From positions 62,001 to 126,000 of the forward strand of contig JAACMV010000002.1 in assembly GCA_010909725.1 (NCBI GenBank): a stretch of 64,000 nucleotides of DNA. Direction: 5' to 3'. This document shows positions 31,469-41,348 of this stretch, piece by piece (within the stretch, counting starts at the first letter, position 1; the number at the start of each line of letters is the position of its first letter). Made by a program: the position numbers and the translations under genes. The DNA comes from Picochlorum sp. 'celeri'. Lineage: Eukaryota > Chlorophyta > Trebouxiophyceae. The notes under the pieces were generated by a model, which was not told the DNA's origin, made no database searches, and was given only the letters and a program-made list of their open reading frames with translations.

Positions 31469-32857
31469 TCACTCCATATGTTTGATAATATTTACTTTGC
31501 GTTTCTCGTGTATGACTTTGCTCTCAGGACCATGCCTACTGGAGCCCTTGTGCACCGATCGCTCCTCCATGTAATGCTTCATTGCACTGGAAACAAGCTT
31601 GAACGAAGAAAGTGATCTGTCTAGGTTCCCTTCCGTGACAGAACTGCTGTCAGCGACACGCCTCATACCATATTGTGAGCCCTCCAGCACTTTTTCATGG
31701 ACACTTCGCCCAGCATCATGGGCCATGGCAAAGCTCCTTGCCGCAATCGTGTGCGCCACAGACTTGGCCCACGTTCGACCATGAACACTCTTCTCCTTCC
31801 GTACCGAACGATCAAGTGCATCCAAATACATCTCCTTGTGCTTGCCATGTGAATGCATGCCGTGGCCATCTACAGCTGCGATCCCTTGCGAAATGTACCG
31901 CAGCCTCCTCATCTCCGCAACTGTTGCAGCTCCCTCTGCTATACTCGTTCCCAAATGACGTATTGTCAACCCGCCTTCCGTCTCAATCCATTCATGTCGT
32001 AGCACTTCCTTCGCAGTCAGCCTCTTCTCCGGGTCATACTGCAGCATGCCAATTAGCAGATGCTTTGCATCTGGCGAAAGATCAAGCCACCGAGGGTCCC
32101 TGAGCCCAGGAGCTTCTTTAAGAGGTATTCTATGGTATTTCAACTTTTCACATTGATCCAAGTCCCAAGGCTTTCTTCCAACAAGCATGACAAAGAGGAG
32201 TACGCCCATTCCAAACACATCCATTGATGGTGTGTGATATCCTCCATCAATAATCTCAGGTGCCACAAAGCCGGCAGAACCCAGACAGCCTCTCACCCTT
32301 TTCGACGCAGAAAATCGGACAGAAAGGCCTAAATCTATCAATTTGACTGGCGGTATTGGCTTACCTTTCTCTATTTCTTCGGTAAAGACAATGTTTTCTG
32401 GCTTGATGTCCCTGTGCATAATTCCATGTGCATGCATATACCACACAGCCGAAGCCACCTGGGAAAAAATTCGAGACGCATCTTTTTCGCTGTACGTGTG
32501 CCTCATTTTGTATATACCATCAAGCAGAGAACACCCGTGCAAATACTCAAGCTCAAAAATGACCAACGTAGGAGAGGGAAGCACGCAGCGACATTTCACA
32601 ATGTTCGGATGATCTAACTCGAGCAATAATTCACCCTCGGCTACCAATAATGCCGCCGTACTCCCATCCAAATCCGCATCATCAACAAAAACAATTTTCA
32701 GGGCAGCCTGTCGCCCATCATCAAAGGCATGCTTTGCTAGAACCACTTTGGAAAATGAACCCCTCCCACATTCACGGATCTCGATCCATTCCTTGGCTGC
32801 CGGGTGCATATCCCAATCCCTCTTGGGCACACTTGCACCTAGAGTGCAACAGGTCAT
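31469..32857 (-). CDS. CAMK-like serine/threonine protein kinase
   Basis: The 462-residue protein has a kinase domain at about 24-290. The glycine loop is GRGSFSKVV, the ATP Lys lies in ALKIVFVDD, the catalytic loop is MHRDIKPENIVF, the metal-binding motif is DLG instead of DFG, and GSAGFVAPE ends the activation loop. The subdomain pattern is CAMK-like (calcium-dependent kinase lineage), but no EF hands follow. The C-terminal 170 residues are Ser/Arg/His-rich with several repeated SVH/SVR pieces and look disordered. The substrate and pathway are not evident. The start ATG opens the frame and no intron is required. Confidence 0.85.
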   Translation of the reverse strand: MTCCTLGASVPKRDWDMHPAAKEWIEIRECGRGSFSKVVLAKHAFDDGRQAALKIVFVDDADLDGSTAALLVAEGELLLELDHPNIVKCRCVLPSPTLVIFELEYLHGCSLLDGIYKMRHTYSEKDASRIFSQVASAVWYMHAHGIMHRDIKPENIVFTEEIEKGKPIPPVKLIDLGLSVRFSASKRVRGCLGSAGFVAPEIIDGGYHTPSMDVFGMGVLLFVMLVGRKPWDLDQCEKLKYHRIPLKEAPGLRDPRWLDLSPDAKHLLIGMLQYDPEKRLTAKEVLRHEWIETEGGLTIRHLGTSIAEGAATVAEMRRLRYISQGIAAVDGHGMHSHGKHKEMYLDALDRSVRKEKSVHGRTWAKSVAHTIAARSFAMAHDAGRSVHEKVLEGSQYGMRRVADSSSVTEGNLDRSLSSFKLVSSAMKHYMEERSVHKGSSRHGPESKVIHEKRKVNIIKHME

Positions 32858-33328
32858 ACTACCAAGAGCCCTCTTTCAAAACAAAAACAAAAACCGACAC
32901 CGTTCAAAAGTGGCAACCACAATATCACTCCCTGGTGACAAAAATGAGCCTCACACGATCCTTTCTAATCCAACATCGCAAAAGAAAGGGTATTACGCAG
33001 ACTTCTTGCCGCAATTCACCCGTGTAGCAAGTATGCCTTCAGACACTGGAATGAACTGTCCGTTTCTATTCTCAATTCTTCCCACGCAACTCGCGAAGCT
33101 TCGGAAGCCAGGAATATTTCCTAAAATAATTACAGCAGAATGTCTGTGTACAGAGAAAAACATCATGATGTGATGCCCTCGTAGCATGCGAGGCGCCCAC
33201 TTGGGCTTTAAAGCCCTACCGGTAGGGTATCCACCCATATGGCCATGGGTGGTTGCAAAACCCCTCACATGCACAAGGTAGTTTCGGGAGGGACCCTGAC
33301 GGATACCTCAGTTGTATGGAGTGAATAC
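32858..33328. other. intergenic with palindrome cluster
   Basis: This 471-bp stretch lies upstream of the kinase gene and downstream of the MogA-MoaE gene, both on the minus strand. It contains the palindrome cluster listed separately. Overlapping short frames look like noise. Confidence 0.5.
33177..33252. repeat. cluster of four perfect palindromes/hairpins
   Basis: In 76 bp there are four perfect inverted repeats: CCTCG/CGAGG (33177-33193), GGGCTTTAAAGCCC (33203-33216), CCCTACCGGTAGGG (33214-33227, sharing CCC with the previous one) and CCACCCAT/ATGGGTGG with a 6-nt spacer (33231-33252). They lie 77-152 bp beyond the MogA-MoaE stop, probably in its 3' UTR. The role is unknown. Confidence 0.75.
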
Positions 33329-34509
33329 TTATGATGTATTCATCAATCGAGCGCGTGACTCTGCATTCTCCTTCCACACCTCCCCTCCTTCATAAAACTC
33401 CTTCTTCCAAATTGGGACAGTGGCCTTGAGCTCATCAATAGCCCATGCACAGCACTGCACACACAGTATTCATCAATCAGTCGCGATCATTCATGGTGAT
33501 GTGACTGCTGGACAAAATGAAAAGGGCACAATCTTTGATCACACACAAGGATCAAGTGGAAGCCCAGTCATACCTCTAAAGCATCTTTACGATGAGCAGA
33601 CGACACTGCAATCAAAACGCTTGATTCCTTCACTGGAACTGTCCCAATTCTGTGCCAGATCCCCATCCGAGCGATGCCATTCCATCTCGATCGAGCATGC
33701 TCACACACCTCCCGCATCTTCTTCTTTGCCATGGGTTCATACGCTTCATATTCCAATCGAGTCACTCTCTTACCATCAAATGTATCCCTGGTTGTCCCAA
33801 GAAAAGTCGCCACCGCACCGCAGCTTTCATGTCGAACCCAGTCGGTGCATGCTGCCACATCCAGTGCATGTGGAGTGATGGCCACCTTGAAAGCACAGTC
33901 ATCTTCGATCTGCATCGGGCTCGCACTCTTCCCCGGCCTGAAAGCCTTTACGACACTATCATTTGTCTCGATGTACAGATGCTCCTTCATAATCCCAATA
34001 CACGCGGGTACAGACACAAAAACTTCATCAATGGTCTCTCGAATTGCTTTTGGCTTTCCAGGGAGATTTAAAATCAACGTGTCCCCCCTCAACCCAGCCG
34101 TCTGGCGTGACAGAACAGCTGTGGGGACTACCTTCAAGCTAATGGCCCGCATCTGCTCCGCGTACCCTGGCATCAACCTGTCGCAGACCGCCTCTGTGGC
34201 CTCCGGAGTCACGTCCCTCAACGCTGGTCCTGTCCCACCCGTCGTCACAATCAGGCAGCAATCCTCCTCATCAGCCATGTGTTTTAATGTTTTCTGAATC
34301 AAATCATACTCATCCGGGATTACGTTGTACACAGCCACCCACGCACTTCGAATGGCTTCTCCAAAGAATCGAAGAATCTCAGGACCACTCCGATCCTCAT
34401 ACGTCCCAGCACTGGCTCTATCACTAACAGTTAAAACCCCAAATTTTGCTACTCCTTTTCCCACATTCTGATCACCTCCGCTCAGAGGAACCGACTCCCC
34501 AAGCGACAT
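33329..34509 (-). CDS. MogA-MoaE fusion (molybdenum cofactor biosynthesis)
   Basis: One protein carries two molybdenum cofactor enzymes. Residues about 22-190 are a MogA/Cnx1G-like molybdopterin adenylyltransferase ([57 protein letters not shown]). Residues about 209-353 are MoaE, the large subunit of molybdopterin synthase ([63 protein letters not shown] with the active-site Lys). The last 42 codons are in exon 2 (33454-33329), joined over a 119-bp intron, phase 0. The start is ATG at 34509; a GTG lies 18 nt upstream. In plants Cnx1 joins MogA to MoeA, not MoaE, so this pairing is unusual. Confidence 0.9.
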
Positions 34510-34708
34510 GTCTGCCTCCAGACCCACTCTTGGGCCTAATATACTATATATTGATACGTTTCTATCTAATAAATAATTTATTTTCCAGTCTTACATGCAT
34601 ACATACTACCAGAGTTTGATATCTGTAGTCGTTACATACACATCCGATGAAGATTAAAAAAATGGTACCATCATTGCATTGGCATTTTGCATGCAGATTG
34701 TACTGTGG

Positions 34709-36079
34709 CTACATGCATACATCGTCACCATAGTTGGTCAAGAGTACTTTGCCAGTATGTCGCTGTCGGTACAACTGAATTCCCTTTTCCCATTCCTCTA
34801 CAGGCAGGCACTCCACCCTGCATACAATATATATGGAATGTGAGGACAACAAGCTTTGAAAACCATCAGAATCAATATATAGAGAGTACATACATGACTG
34901 GCTTGATAACCTTTTGTCTGAAGAGCGCAACCACCCTGTCTACCAACCGTTCTTTTGCCTTCCATCCATCCTTCATCTGCGCAAATCCACCAGTCAACCA
35001 GAATCCCCTCACAGAAATATTATTAAAGATGAGGCTTCCAGGTGGAATCTGAATAGGCTCTCGAGACATCCCCCCATACACCACAAGAGTCGCATCCTTG
35101 TCCAACACCTTGGCAACCTCCAAGCTATCCTTCCCGCCAATACAGTCCAATCCCAATTTTGGCCGGCCATGCTCCCATCCTTTCATCGCCCCCTGCAACT
35201 CATCTGACGTAACAACCAGCGACGACCCCATCTCTTTCAATTCATGTTCAGCCGCAGCTCTATCAGGCCTATCTCGTATGACACTAATGCATTTCACCCC
35301 CTTCTCATGTGCCAGCTGCAAAATGTACTTTCCAGTAGAGCTGGTACCACCCGTGTGAATGATGGTATCCCCCTCCTTCAAATCCACAAACTCCTCCAAC
35401 AACCTCACTGCCGTTGGAGGATTGATCGCCATCGTCGCCGCCGTCGCAATGGGCAAATCGCTGGGAATCCTATACCAGTGATGCTGCTCAAACACCCCAT
35501 ACGTCCTCCACGTCCCCTGCCCATGCTCTATGGGCACAGCCCGATCCCCGGGGCGAAATCTCGTCACATTCTTCCCGATCGCTTCCACCACAGCCACACC
35601 TTCAAACCCTGGCGTGCAGGGCAACGCCGGACGCAGAGGATACCGCCCTTCGATCGTGCTGATATCAGAAGGATTAATCGGAGCCTGCACACATGCCACC
35701 CATCAGATTCCAAAAACCCTCCCCATTCGACACATTATATACCCTTATAGAATATATGCCACCGATCCCATCCCCCAATATGCACGTGAACCCGACCCAT
35801 TCGACGTCATCAACGCACCGCAAGAATTCTCATGAGAACTTGGTTATCCCCCAGGGATTGGGCAGTAGGCTTTTCCTGATGAATCATATGTAATGCATCC
35901 TCAACTTTGCCATACTCTTTCAATACCAGGGCCTTTCCCTTCCCGTCGTCAGGAAACTCGGTTGCCAGTGTCGACAGTCCCGCTTCCATCCCCTGAAGAT
36001 GTTGCAACGCACAGCACCGGGCTGCGTTCGTTGAATACATCAACTGTCGACAAATTGAACCCACGATGGATCTCTTCAT
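34709..36079 (-). CDS. MECR: mitochondrial trans-2-enoyl-CoA reductase-like (MECR)
   Basis: MECR performs the NADPH-dependent last reduction of mitochondrial type II fatty acid synthesis, the pathway that makes octanoyl for lipoylation. Three exons (36079-35819, 35684-34894, 34817-34709; introns 134 and 76 bp) give 386 residues. The spliced MRILAAPINPSDISTIEGRYP, PGFEGVAVVEAIGKNV and the nucleotide-binding GTSSTGKYILQLAH region are typical. No zinc ligands of alcohol dehydrogenases are present. An N-terminal presequence (MKRSIVGSICRQLMYSTNAARCC) suits mitochondria. The first intron has the same GTGCGT donor as the RPI-like gene. Confidence 0.88.
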
Positions 36080-36273
36080 GGTGAATTATAGTATATATTC
36101 CTGTTTATACAACAATACCTCTGTGGGATGAGTGTGGGTGTTCTTTTCAGAAACACCACCAAGATCTAGATCTCCAAGTTTAGAGATCTGTCTCAGTGAG
36201 ACGTCGTACTCTCATGCTCTTCTTGTACAGTCGATGTGGCGCATGTCATGTACATATGTATTAATGAATATTG

Positions 36274-36807
36274 ATGAATACGAGAGCACAGCAATTGTTT
36301 CCACCCCCTCCTTTCTGGTATAGTAGTTGCCATACCGATGAAGTAGCAAAACAACATGGAGGACGTTCGGGATACCGCGAACCTCCTCCAGTGCCTTCGG
36401 CGGGGGAGGGTGTATCATCGTATCAGCAGTTTGGGGAGATTTTTTCATTAGAGGATGGGATGCCTGGTCTTCAGGTTTCACAGGAGTTTGAGAGGAGCGA
36501 GAAGGATGGGTCCATCTGTGTGAAGGAGCAGCTCTTGCTGTTGCATCGTGCTCTTGTGGGGGGGATTGATGGGATGCTGGAGACTGTGATGAAGGATTCT
36601 ACGTCGTATGCGAGGAAGGTGGAGTACGTGGGGTTGCTGTTTAGGAATATGCAGTACCTGATTAATATGCTGAGGCCTGAGCAAGCTCGGGAGACGCTGC
36701 GGGATGTTTTGCGTCATGCGATTGATGAGAAGCGGCGCATTCTAGAGAGATTAAAACTGGAAGAAGAGAAATCAGCGGTGGAAGAATTGATCAATCGAGT
36801 CGAGTGA
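36274..36807 (+). CDS. MED7: Mediator complex subunit 7
   Basis: MED7 is a middle-module subunit of Mediator, linking activators to RNA polymerase II. The N-terminal LFPPPPFWY and EPPPVPSAGEGVSSYQQFG match the proline-rich MED7 start. The helical part matches well: KEQLLLLHRALVGGIDGMLETVMKDSTSYARKVEYVGLLFRNMQYLINMLRPEQARETL. The protein has 177 residues starting from the ATG at 36274. It is divergent from MECR, with 194 bp between starts. Confidence 0.88.
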   Translation: MNTRAQQLFPPPPFWYSSCHTDEVAKQHGGRSGYREPPPVPSAGEGVSSYQQFGEIFSLEDGMPGLQVSQEFERSEKDGSICVKEQLLLLHRALVGGIDGMLETVMKDSTSYARKVEYVGLLFRNMQYLINMLRPEQARETLRDVLRHAIDEKRRILERLKLEEEKSAVEELINRVE

Positions 36808-36920
36808 AGTTGAGTGCTGGTTCTCCTTTTCACTTTTTGGATGAATGAAACAGGGATTCAAAAGGAGAGGCGAACCACCTGACGTGTGAGAAACCAAACT
36901 ATATCTGTATACATTGATAA

Positions 36921-37430
36921 CTAATATTGAATGCTCCCTTGGCCTTCCCACGAGCATATGTTGTTGTCTACAAGGTCATTCACAACTGGATTTTCCTCTG
37001 CGCATTGTTCAAACTCCGTGTCATCGTCACAAGTCCCCTCATGGTATTCCTTGTAATGGTTGTATACCGCCTTGGATGGTACAAACTTTCTTGTCTGCAC
37101 ATCACCTCTGCGGAATGTGGATGCATTGCTCGGCACAGAGCGTTCTGGGTTTCCACCCAACACAAGGACTTTTTTTCTCCCTGTTGTAGCAGCACCAACT
37201 ACTCTACTGCCCCGCGCCTTTTTCTCATGCACTCGCGCCATCCTTTTGTTCTCTCTGGTCCTCGTTGCCTTCATGACGCGAACGACTGGAGTCCTCGTCG
37301 TCTCGCTTCTCCGCTGTCGACGTTGCTCTGCTCCTCCCGTGCCCTCCTCCTCACCAACCACCACCCTTTGCTGAGATCCAGCCAATAACCTCATCAGAAT
37401 ACTCCCGCATCCCTTCTGCTCCTGTTCCAT
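36921..37430 (-). CDS. hypothetical basic protein
   Basis: I do not recognise this protein. The frame gives 169 residues from the ATG at 37430. The middle is very basic (RRQRRSETTRTP, MKATRTRENKRMARVHEKKARGSR), and the end is acidic with four Cys (GTCDDDTEF, QCAEEN, NICSWEG). There is no membrane segment. A TGA precedes the frame, followed by a TGACAG that could be a splice acceptor, so an upstream exon is possible. Overlapping frames on the other strand lack any family likeness. It may be a chromatin or RNA-associated protein, but this is only a composition argument. Confidence 0.5.
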   Translation of the reverse strand: MEQEQKGCGSILMRLLAGSQQRVVVGEEEGTGGAEQRRQRRSETTRTPVVRVMKATRTRENKRMARVHEKKARGSRVVGAATTGRKKVLVLGGNPERSVPSNASTFRRGDVQTRKFVPSKAVYNHYKEYHEGTCDDDTEFEQCAEENPVVNDLVDNNICSWEGQGSIQY

Positions 37431-37800
37431 CTCGGTTCTGAATTCTGTCCATTCGAATGACAACTGTCACTGGACCATCGCAACCACCAGTCTCATTCTC
37501 TCTCAGTCAGTCAGTCAGTCTCTAGCCATCACCTAGGTGACATGAATCATTCAAAAAACCAATAGGAGTCATCCAAAGAAACAAGCCAAGAAAGAAACAC
37601 CGTAATTAGGTTTTTGAGAATTCTAGAATTCAAGAGATCTGTGAAGATCTCGAGACTCTCTCCAACCTACAGAGCCCTCTCCCTCCTGCAAGTATTCATT
37701 CATATAAATTTTATATATTCGTAACAGTGGATTTAGAATAGGGCGCCATGGTGGAATAGGCGAGCGTGTTTCCATAATCGACCGACTGACGAGTCAAAGC
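37431..37800. promoter_or_regulatory. divergent upstream region of the JmjC gene
   Basis: This 370-bp interval holds a CAGT tetranucleotide run near 37502-37522 and a perfect 14-bp palindrome, GAATTCTAGAATTC, at 37618-37631. The palindrome contains a TTCnnGAA unit, as in heat-shock elements. A pair of AGATCT sites follows, then an AT-rich TATATATTC stretch near 37712. No gene is seen. Confidence 0.5.
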
Positions 37801-40455
37801 ATGGGTCGTCACGACGCGCATGGCTCCTCTGGTGAGGAAGGATACAGTGGGAGTATCAATATTGGACTACATAGGAAGAAATTGGAGAGACTGAGTGCTG
37901 TGGAGGATATTCAGGTGGAGGTCTCCGTGTCTGAATTAGAACGTGCTATTGAAGAGCGAGGACTGGACCAGGTGATGGTGGTGCGGTCTGAGGAGAAGGA
38001 TGGATTGAATATGATGATTCCAGAGGATAGATTGGGGTTCGATGGGTTGGAGCGGTATGTGGATCCTTCACTGGAGATTCCGACGATTGATGTGGAGACG
38101 CAGGGGGAGGGGCCAATGATGTCTCTTCGGGATTTGAAGGCGTATTTTGATACCCCTGAGAAGAATAGAAGTCGTTTGTTGAATGTGGTGAGTTTTAATC
38201 TGGGGTATACGGCTTTGGATGGGTATATTGTGCCACCAGCTGTGGTGAGGGACATGGATGTGGTGGGACGGGTGTGGCCCAGTGGGGATGCGCGGTATCA
38301 GAAGGATGATAATCCGTTCTCGGAAACGCATATGAAGAAAATGGAGGAGGCATATTCGTGTCCGAAGACGTTGGCGTACTTGCTGATGGGTCCAGCAGGG
38401 GCCTACACGGATTGGCACGTGGATATGGGGGGTAGTTCTGTGTGGTACCACGTGATTCGTGGGAGTAAAATATTTATGGCTGCACCTGATACAGAGCATA
38501 ATAGGAATGAATTTGTGTCGTGGTCTTCGTCGGAAGAGCAGGTGGAGTTTTTAGGTGATAGGTTGGAAAGGTGTGTTCGACTGAGGCTCATGGCAGGGGA
38601 TACGCTGTTTCTCCCTGGTGGGTGGTTTCATGCGGTGTCGACGCCAATGGATAGTCTTGTCGTGGGTGGGAATTTCATCAATGTGTATAGATTGAAGAAT
38701 GCGCTCGGTGTTGTGGATATTGAGCGCAGACTGAGAATTGATTCTGATGCGCATTATCCAAAATTCAAAATGCTCATGTATTATGCTGCCTGTGATCTTG
38801 TGAGGAGGAGTCAACGAGGGCGGGCATTATATGATGATGGAGCAATGCATGGTGTGCCGGCATTGTCTGAGATGGAGATCAAAGGTCTGCCGTATTTGGC
38901 TGATTATTTGGATCACTTTGCAAAGAAGAGGAGAAGAAATGCAAAACAGAGGCAGATGCGGACAATAGTGGATATTTTGCGTTATGAGATTGAGCGGTAC
39001 AATCTCAGAGATGGAGAGGGTGACGATGCCTCTTCTACACCATGTTCCACAGAGAAGGCAAAGGAGAATAAACAGCCATCTCCAGAGATTGCGTCTCTCT
39101 GCAATGAAGATGCTCGTATAGAGGCGGAACAGAAGAAGACAGATAAGAAAGCTGAGAAGAAGAGGAAAATGCATGATACGTCTGTAGAAGGTGACAGCAT
39201 TATTGATTTGACAAAGGATTTGCCTGTAGAAGGTGAGGAGATGGACTCTGATCCAAAGCCAGAGTCTGAGCCTCAGCGGGGACCTGACAAGAAGGGGGCT
39301 TCCGCAAAGCCAACAGGCAAACCTGTGTCATCGAAAGAGGCCAGTGGAGTACCGCGAAAAGAGGTGAGTAGGAACAATGGTTTCTTTCCAAAGTATAGTG
39401 AAAAGGCCTTTGCTGGTCAGAATGAGGATGTTCGCATGAAAGCTTTGCAAATTCATGCTGCTGTTGCCTCGAATCTCGTACAAGAGAAGAAGGTTAAAAA
39501 GACGAAGCAAGCTTCTCAGGCAACGGATAGTGATACAGCTCTTCGTAAGGCAGTGGAGCGTAGATTGATTCACATTGAGAAGCTTGTCCGGCAACTGGAA
39601 AGTGATCGACGGGTATATGCTCAACATGTCTCTGGAGAAATTCTCTTGAAGGATCGCGGGGAGAAGATTCGAAACAATGTCGATATGTTGTCAAAAGATC
39701 TGAATAAACAAGCAAAGGAATTCGCTAAATTTGTTGAGGATACTCCGGAGGCCACGGAGCATGTGCGTGTTCTCAAGCCACGATTCTCCAAAACAATCGA
39801 GTATTTGGATCGCGAGACACACCACCACCAAGGGCAACGAGAGGAGCATATTGCAAACCCTATGAGTCTAAAACATCATGGTAGGGAGAACACGCAGCCA
39901 CGTAGAGCAGGGGGGGCGATGGCAACGCAGTTCAGGTTAACAAAGGTATCGCCGTTGCCAGTTGATACTCGCATTGAAAAAGAGATCAAGCAGATGAATG
40001 GTTTGCCACGTGGAAAGCCGCAAACTGACCACTCGAAACATCTCGATACTGTAGTATCAGTATCTAAAACTCCAGATCAGGCCAAGCCGAATGGGAAAGT
40101 GCCAACAGAATCATTGAAAACCACTGGAAAGGACACTTCCGGTGCAGACATCATTACTAGAGCACCTACACCCAATCAGATAGATGCTCCAAAGCAGACC
40201 TCAGCACAAAGGCCGAGAAATGTCATGGACAGCAGGACCTTACGGGTAGCTCTCAACGTTCTGAGGCAGGAAAATAGATATATGACTCCTAAAGAAATCA
40301 CTCGATTTGCCTTGGAGCAGGGCATGTTGGATTTCAGGAGCGATTTGGGAGATTGTATCGGATTCGAACTGTCGGTCGAGTCACAGGTGCCTAATTCTCG
40401 AATCACTCAAGTTAACTGCAGATATGGACTTAAAGACTGGAATACTGCTCCATAG
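37801..40455 (+). CDS. JmjC-domain histone demethylase-like protein with HARE-HTH-like C-terminus
   Basis: The 884-residue protein has a JmjC domain at about 105-305 of the KDM2/KDM7 (JHDM1) kind: NVVSFNLGYT, a DWHVDMGGSSVWYHVIRGSK block and LPGGWFHAVSTP. The Fe(II) ligands are visible as H206, D208 and H277. These enzymes remove methyl groups from histone lysines using 2-oxoglutarate. A Lys/Glu-rich disordered middle follows, then a helical segment (about 575-640). The last 75 residues (TLRVALNVLRQENRYMTPKEITRFALEQGML) resemble a HARE-HTH fold. No PHD finger, F-box or CXXC is seen. The gene is intronless and starts at the first ATG. Confidence 0.85.
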   Translation: MGRHDAHGSSGEEGYSGSINIGLHRKKLERLSAVEDIQVEVSVSELERAIEERGLDQVMVVRSEEKDGLNMMIPEDRLGFDGLERYVDPSLEIPTIDVETQGEGPMMSLRDLKAYFDTPEKNRSRLLNVVSFNLGYTALDGYIVPPAVVRDMDVVGRVWPSGDARYQKDDNPFSETHMKKMEEAYSCPKTLAYLLMGPAGAYTDWHVDMGGSSVWYHVIRGSKIFMAAPDTEHNRNEFVSWSSSEEQVEFLGDRLERCVRLRLMAGDTLFLPGGWFHAVSTPMDSLVVGGNFINVYRLKNALGVVDIERRLRIDSDAHYPKFKMLMYYAACDLVRRSQRGRALYDDGAMHGVPALSEMEIKGLPYLADYLDHFAKKRRRNAKQRQMRTIVDILRYEIERYNLRDGEGDDASSTPCSTEKAKENKQPSPEIASLCNEDARIEAEQKKTDKKAEKKRKMHDTSVEGDSIIDLTKDLPVEGEEMDSDPKPESEPQRGPDKKGASAKPTGKPVSSKEASGVPRKEVSRNNGFFPKYSEKAFAGQNEDVRMKALQIHAAVASNLVQEKKVKKTKQASQATDSDTALRKAVERRLIHIEKLVRQLESDRRVYAQHVSGEILLKDRGEKIRNNVDMLSKDLNKQAKEFAKFVEDTPEATEHVRVLKPRFSKTIEYLDRETHHHQGQREEHIANPMSLKHHGRENTQPRRAGGAMATQFRLTKVSPLPVDTRIEKEIKQMNGLPRGKPQTDHSKHLDTVVSVSKTPDQAKPNGKVPTESLKTTGKDTSGADIITRAPTPNQIDAPKQTSAQRPRNVMDSRTLRVALNVLRQENRYMTPKEITRFALEQGMLDFRSDLGDCIGFELSVESQVPNSRITQVNCRYGLKDWNTAP

Positions 40456-40482
40456 TATAGTAAAAATACCATCTAATAAATA

Positions 40483-40922
40483 TTATTGCTTTTCTTGCCT
40501 AGGTTCCTCGTGGTCATCCACGTGTGAATCAGGAAATTCCTCCCTGAGCCTCTCATGAGCCCTATATATCTTTGACAATAAATAAAATGATCCATTCTTC
40601 TCATTTGCGTCGTATATCTTCTTGTACTTCTCCATAATCTCTTCCCACGTCGCATTCGAATCCACTCCAAGGATCTTTTGAGACTCTTCAAGGGATATCT
40701 GTCTCCCTCGTTTGGATGCCTGTTTCACACTCTCAGCGGTAACTCCACTCTTTGAAGCATCTATAAACATAACAGTTTCATCTCATGTCGGATCCATTGG
40801 TGCAACATCAACATCAACAACGTACTTATGATTGCCTGTTTGTATGCAGTAGTAGCTGCTCGAAACAAGACCGTTCCTCCTGCCACCAGCAAGTTGGCTA
40901 TTATCCTCGATGCCTGTAGCAT
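40483..40922 (-). CDS. PAM16: PAM16/TIM16, mitochondrial import motor J-like subunit
   Basis: PAM16 pairs with PAM14/TIM14 and restrains its stimulation of mtHsp70 at the TIM23 channel. Exon 1 (40922-40826) encodes the membrane-proximal hydrophobic start (MLQASRIIANLLVAGGTVLFRAATTAYKQAI), and exon 2 (40760-40483) the J-like domain. Joining them over a 65-bp intron gives INASKSGVTAE, the family junction. The J-like domain ISLEESQKILGV, TWEEIMEKYKKIYDAN, GSFYLLSKIYRAHERL lacks the HPD tripeptide, as expected for PAM16. The product is 124 residues. It is convergent with the JmjC gene, 27 bp apart. Confidence 0.92.
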
Positions 40923-41348
40923 TTCCAATAAATAATTGTCATTAATATCAGAGTATCATTCATGGGAATATTCCCACTACGCCACGACTTTTCAATTCTT
41001 CAACATGGGTGCCATGTGGAACCTCAAAAGCCACCACAATCAGCTATGAAACGTACCATATCCTACCCTATCAAGTCATATGAATAAAATTTGAATTCAG
41101 AATGTTTCATATGCGGCGAATACGGATCCTTGTGGTAACATGGGCACATGTATTCCTTAAATTGAAATAGTAGGAGCATTTGGTTCCTGTAGAGGGTTGA
41201 ATGACGGTTGACAAGGTTACAATTCCTGATTTTTTTGTCTAATATAAGTTACCGAATTTAATGCGGTGAGCAGCGGAACTGCGACAGAAAGTCGTGTCAG
41301 TTTGCGCTGGACTCAAACATGCAGAAAGATTTGAAAGAGTTTTGAAAT
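40923..41348. other. divergent promoter region between PAM16 and PHT4-like genes
   Basis: This 426-bp AT-rich interval contains no convincing frame or repeat. It must hold both promoters. Confidence 0.45.

Noticed and set aside
37740..37800. tRNA-Leu-like string GGGCGCCATGGTGGAATAGG
   Set aside because: It resembles an A-box region, but there is no B-box GGTTCRA motif or matching acceptor stem downstream. It lies just before the JmjC ATG.
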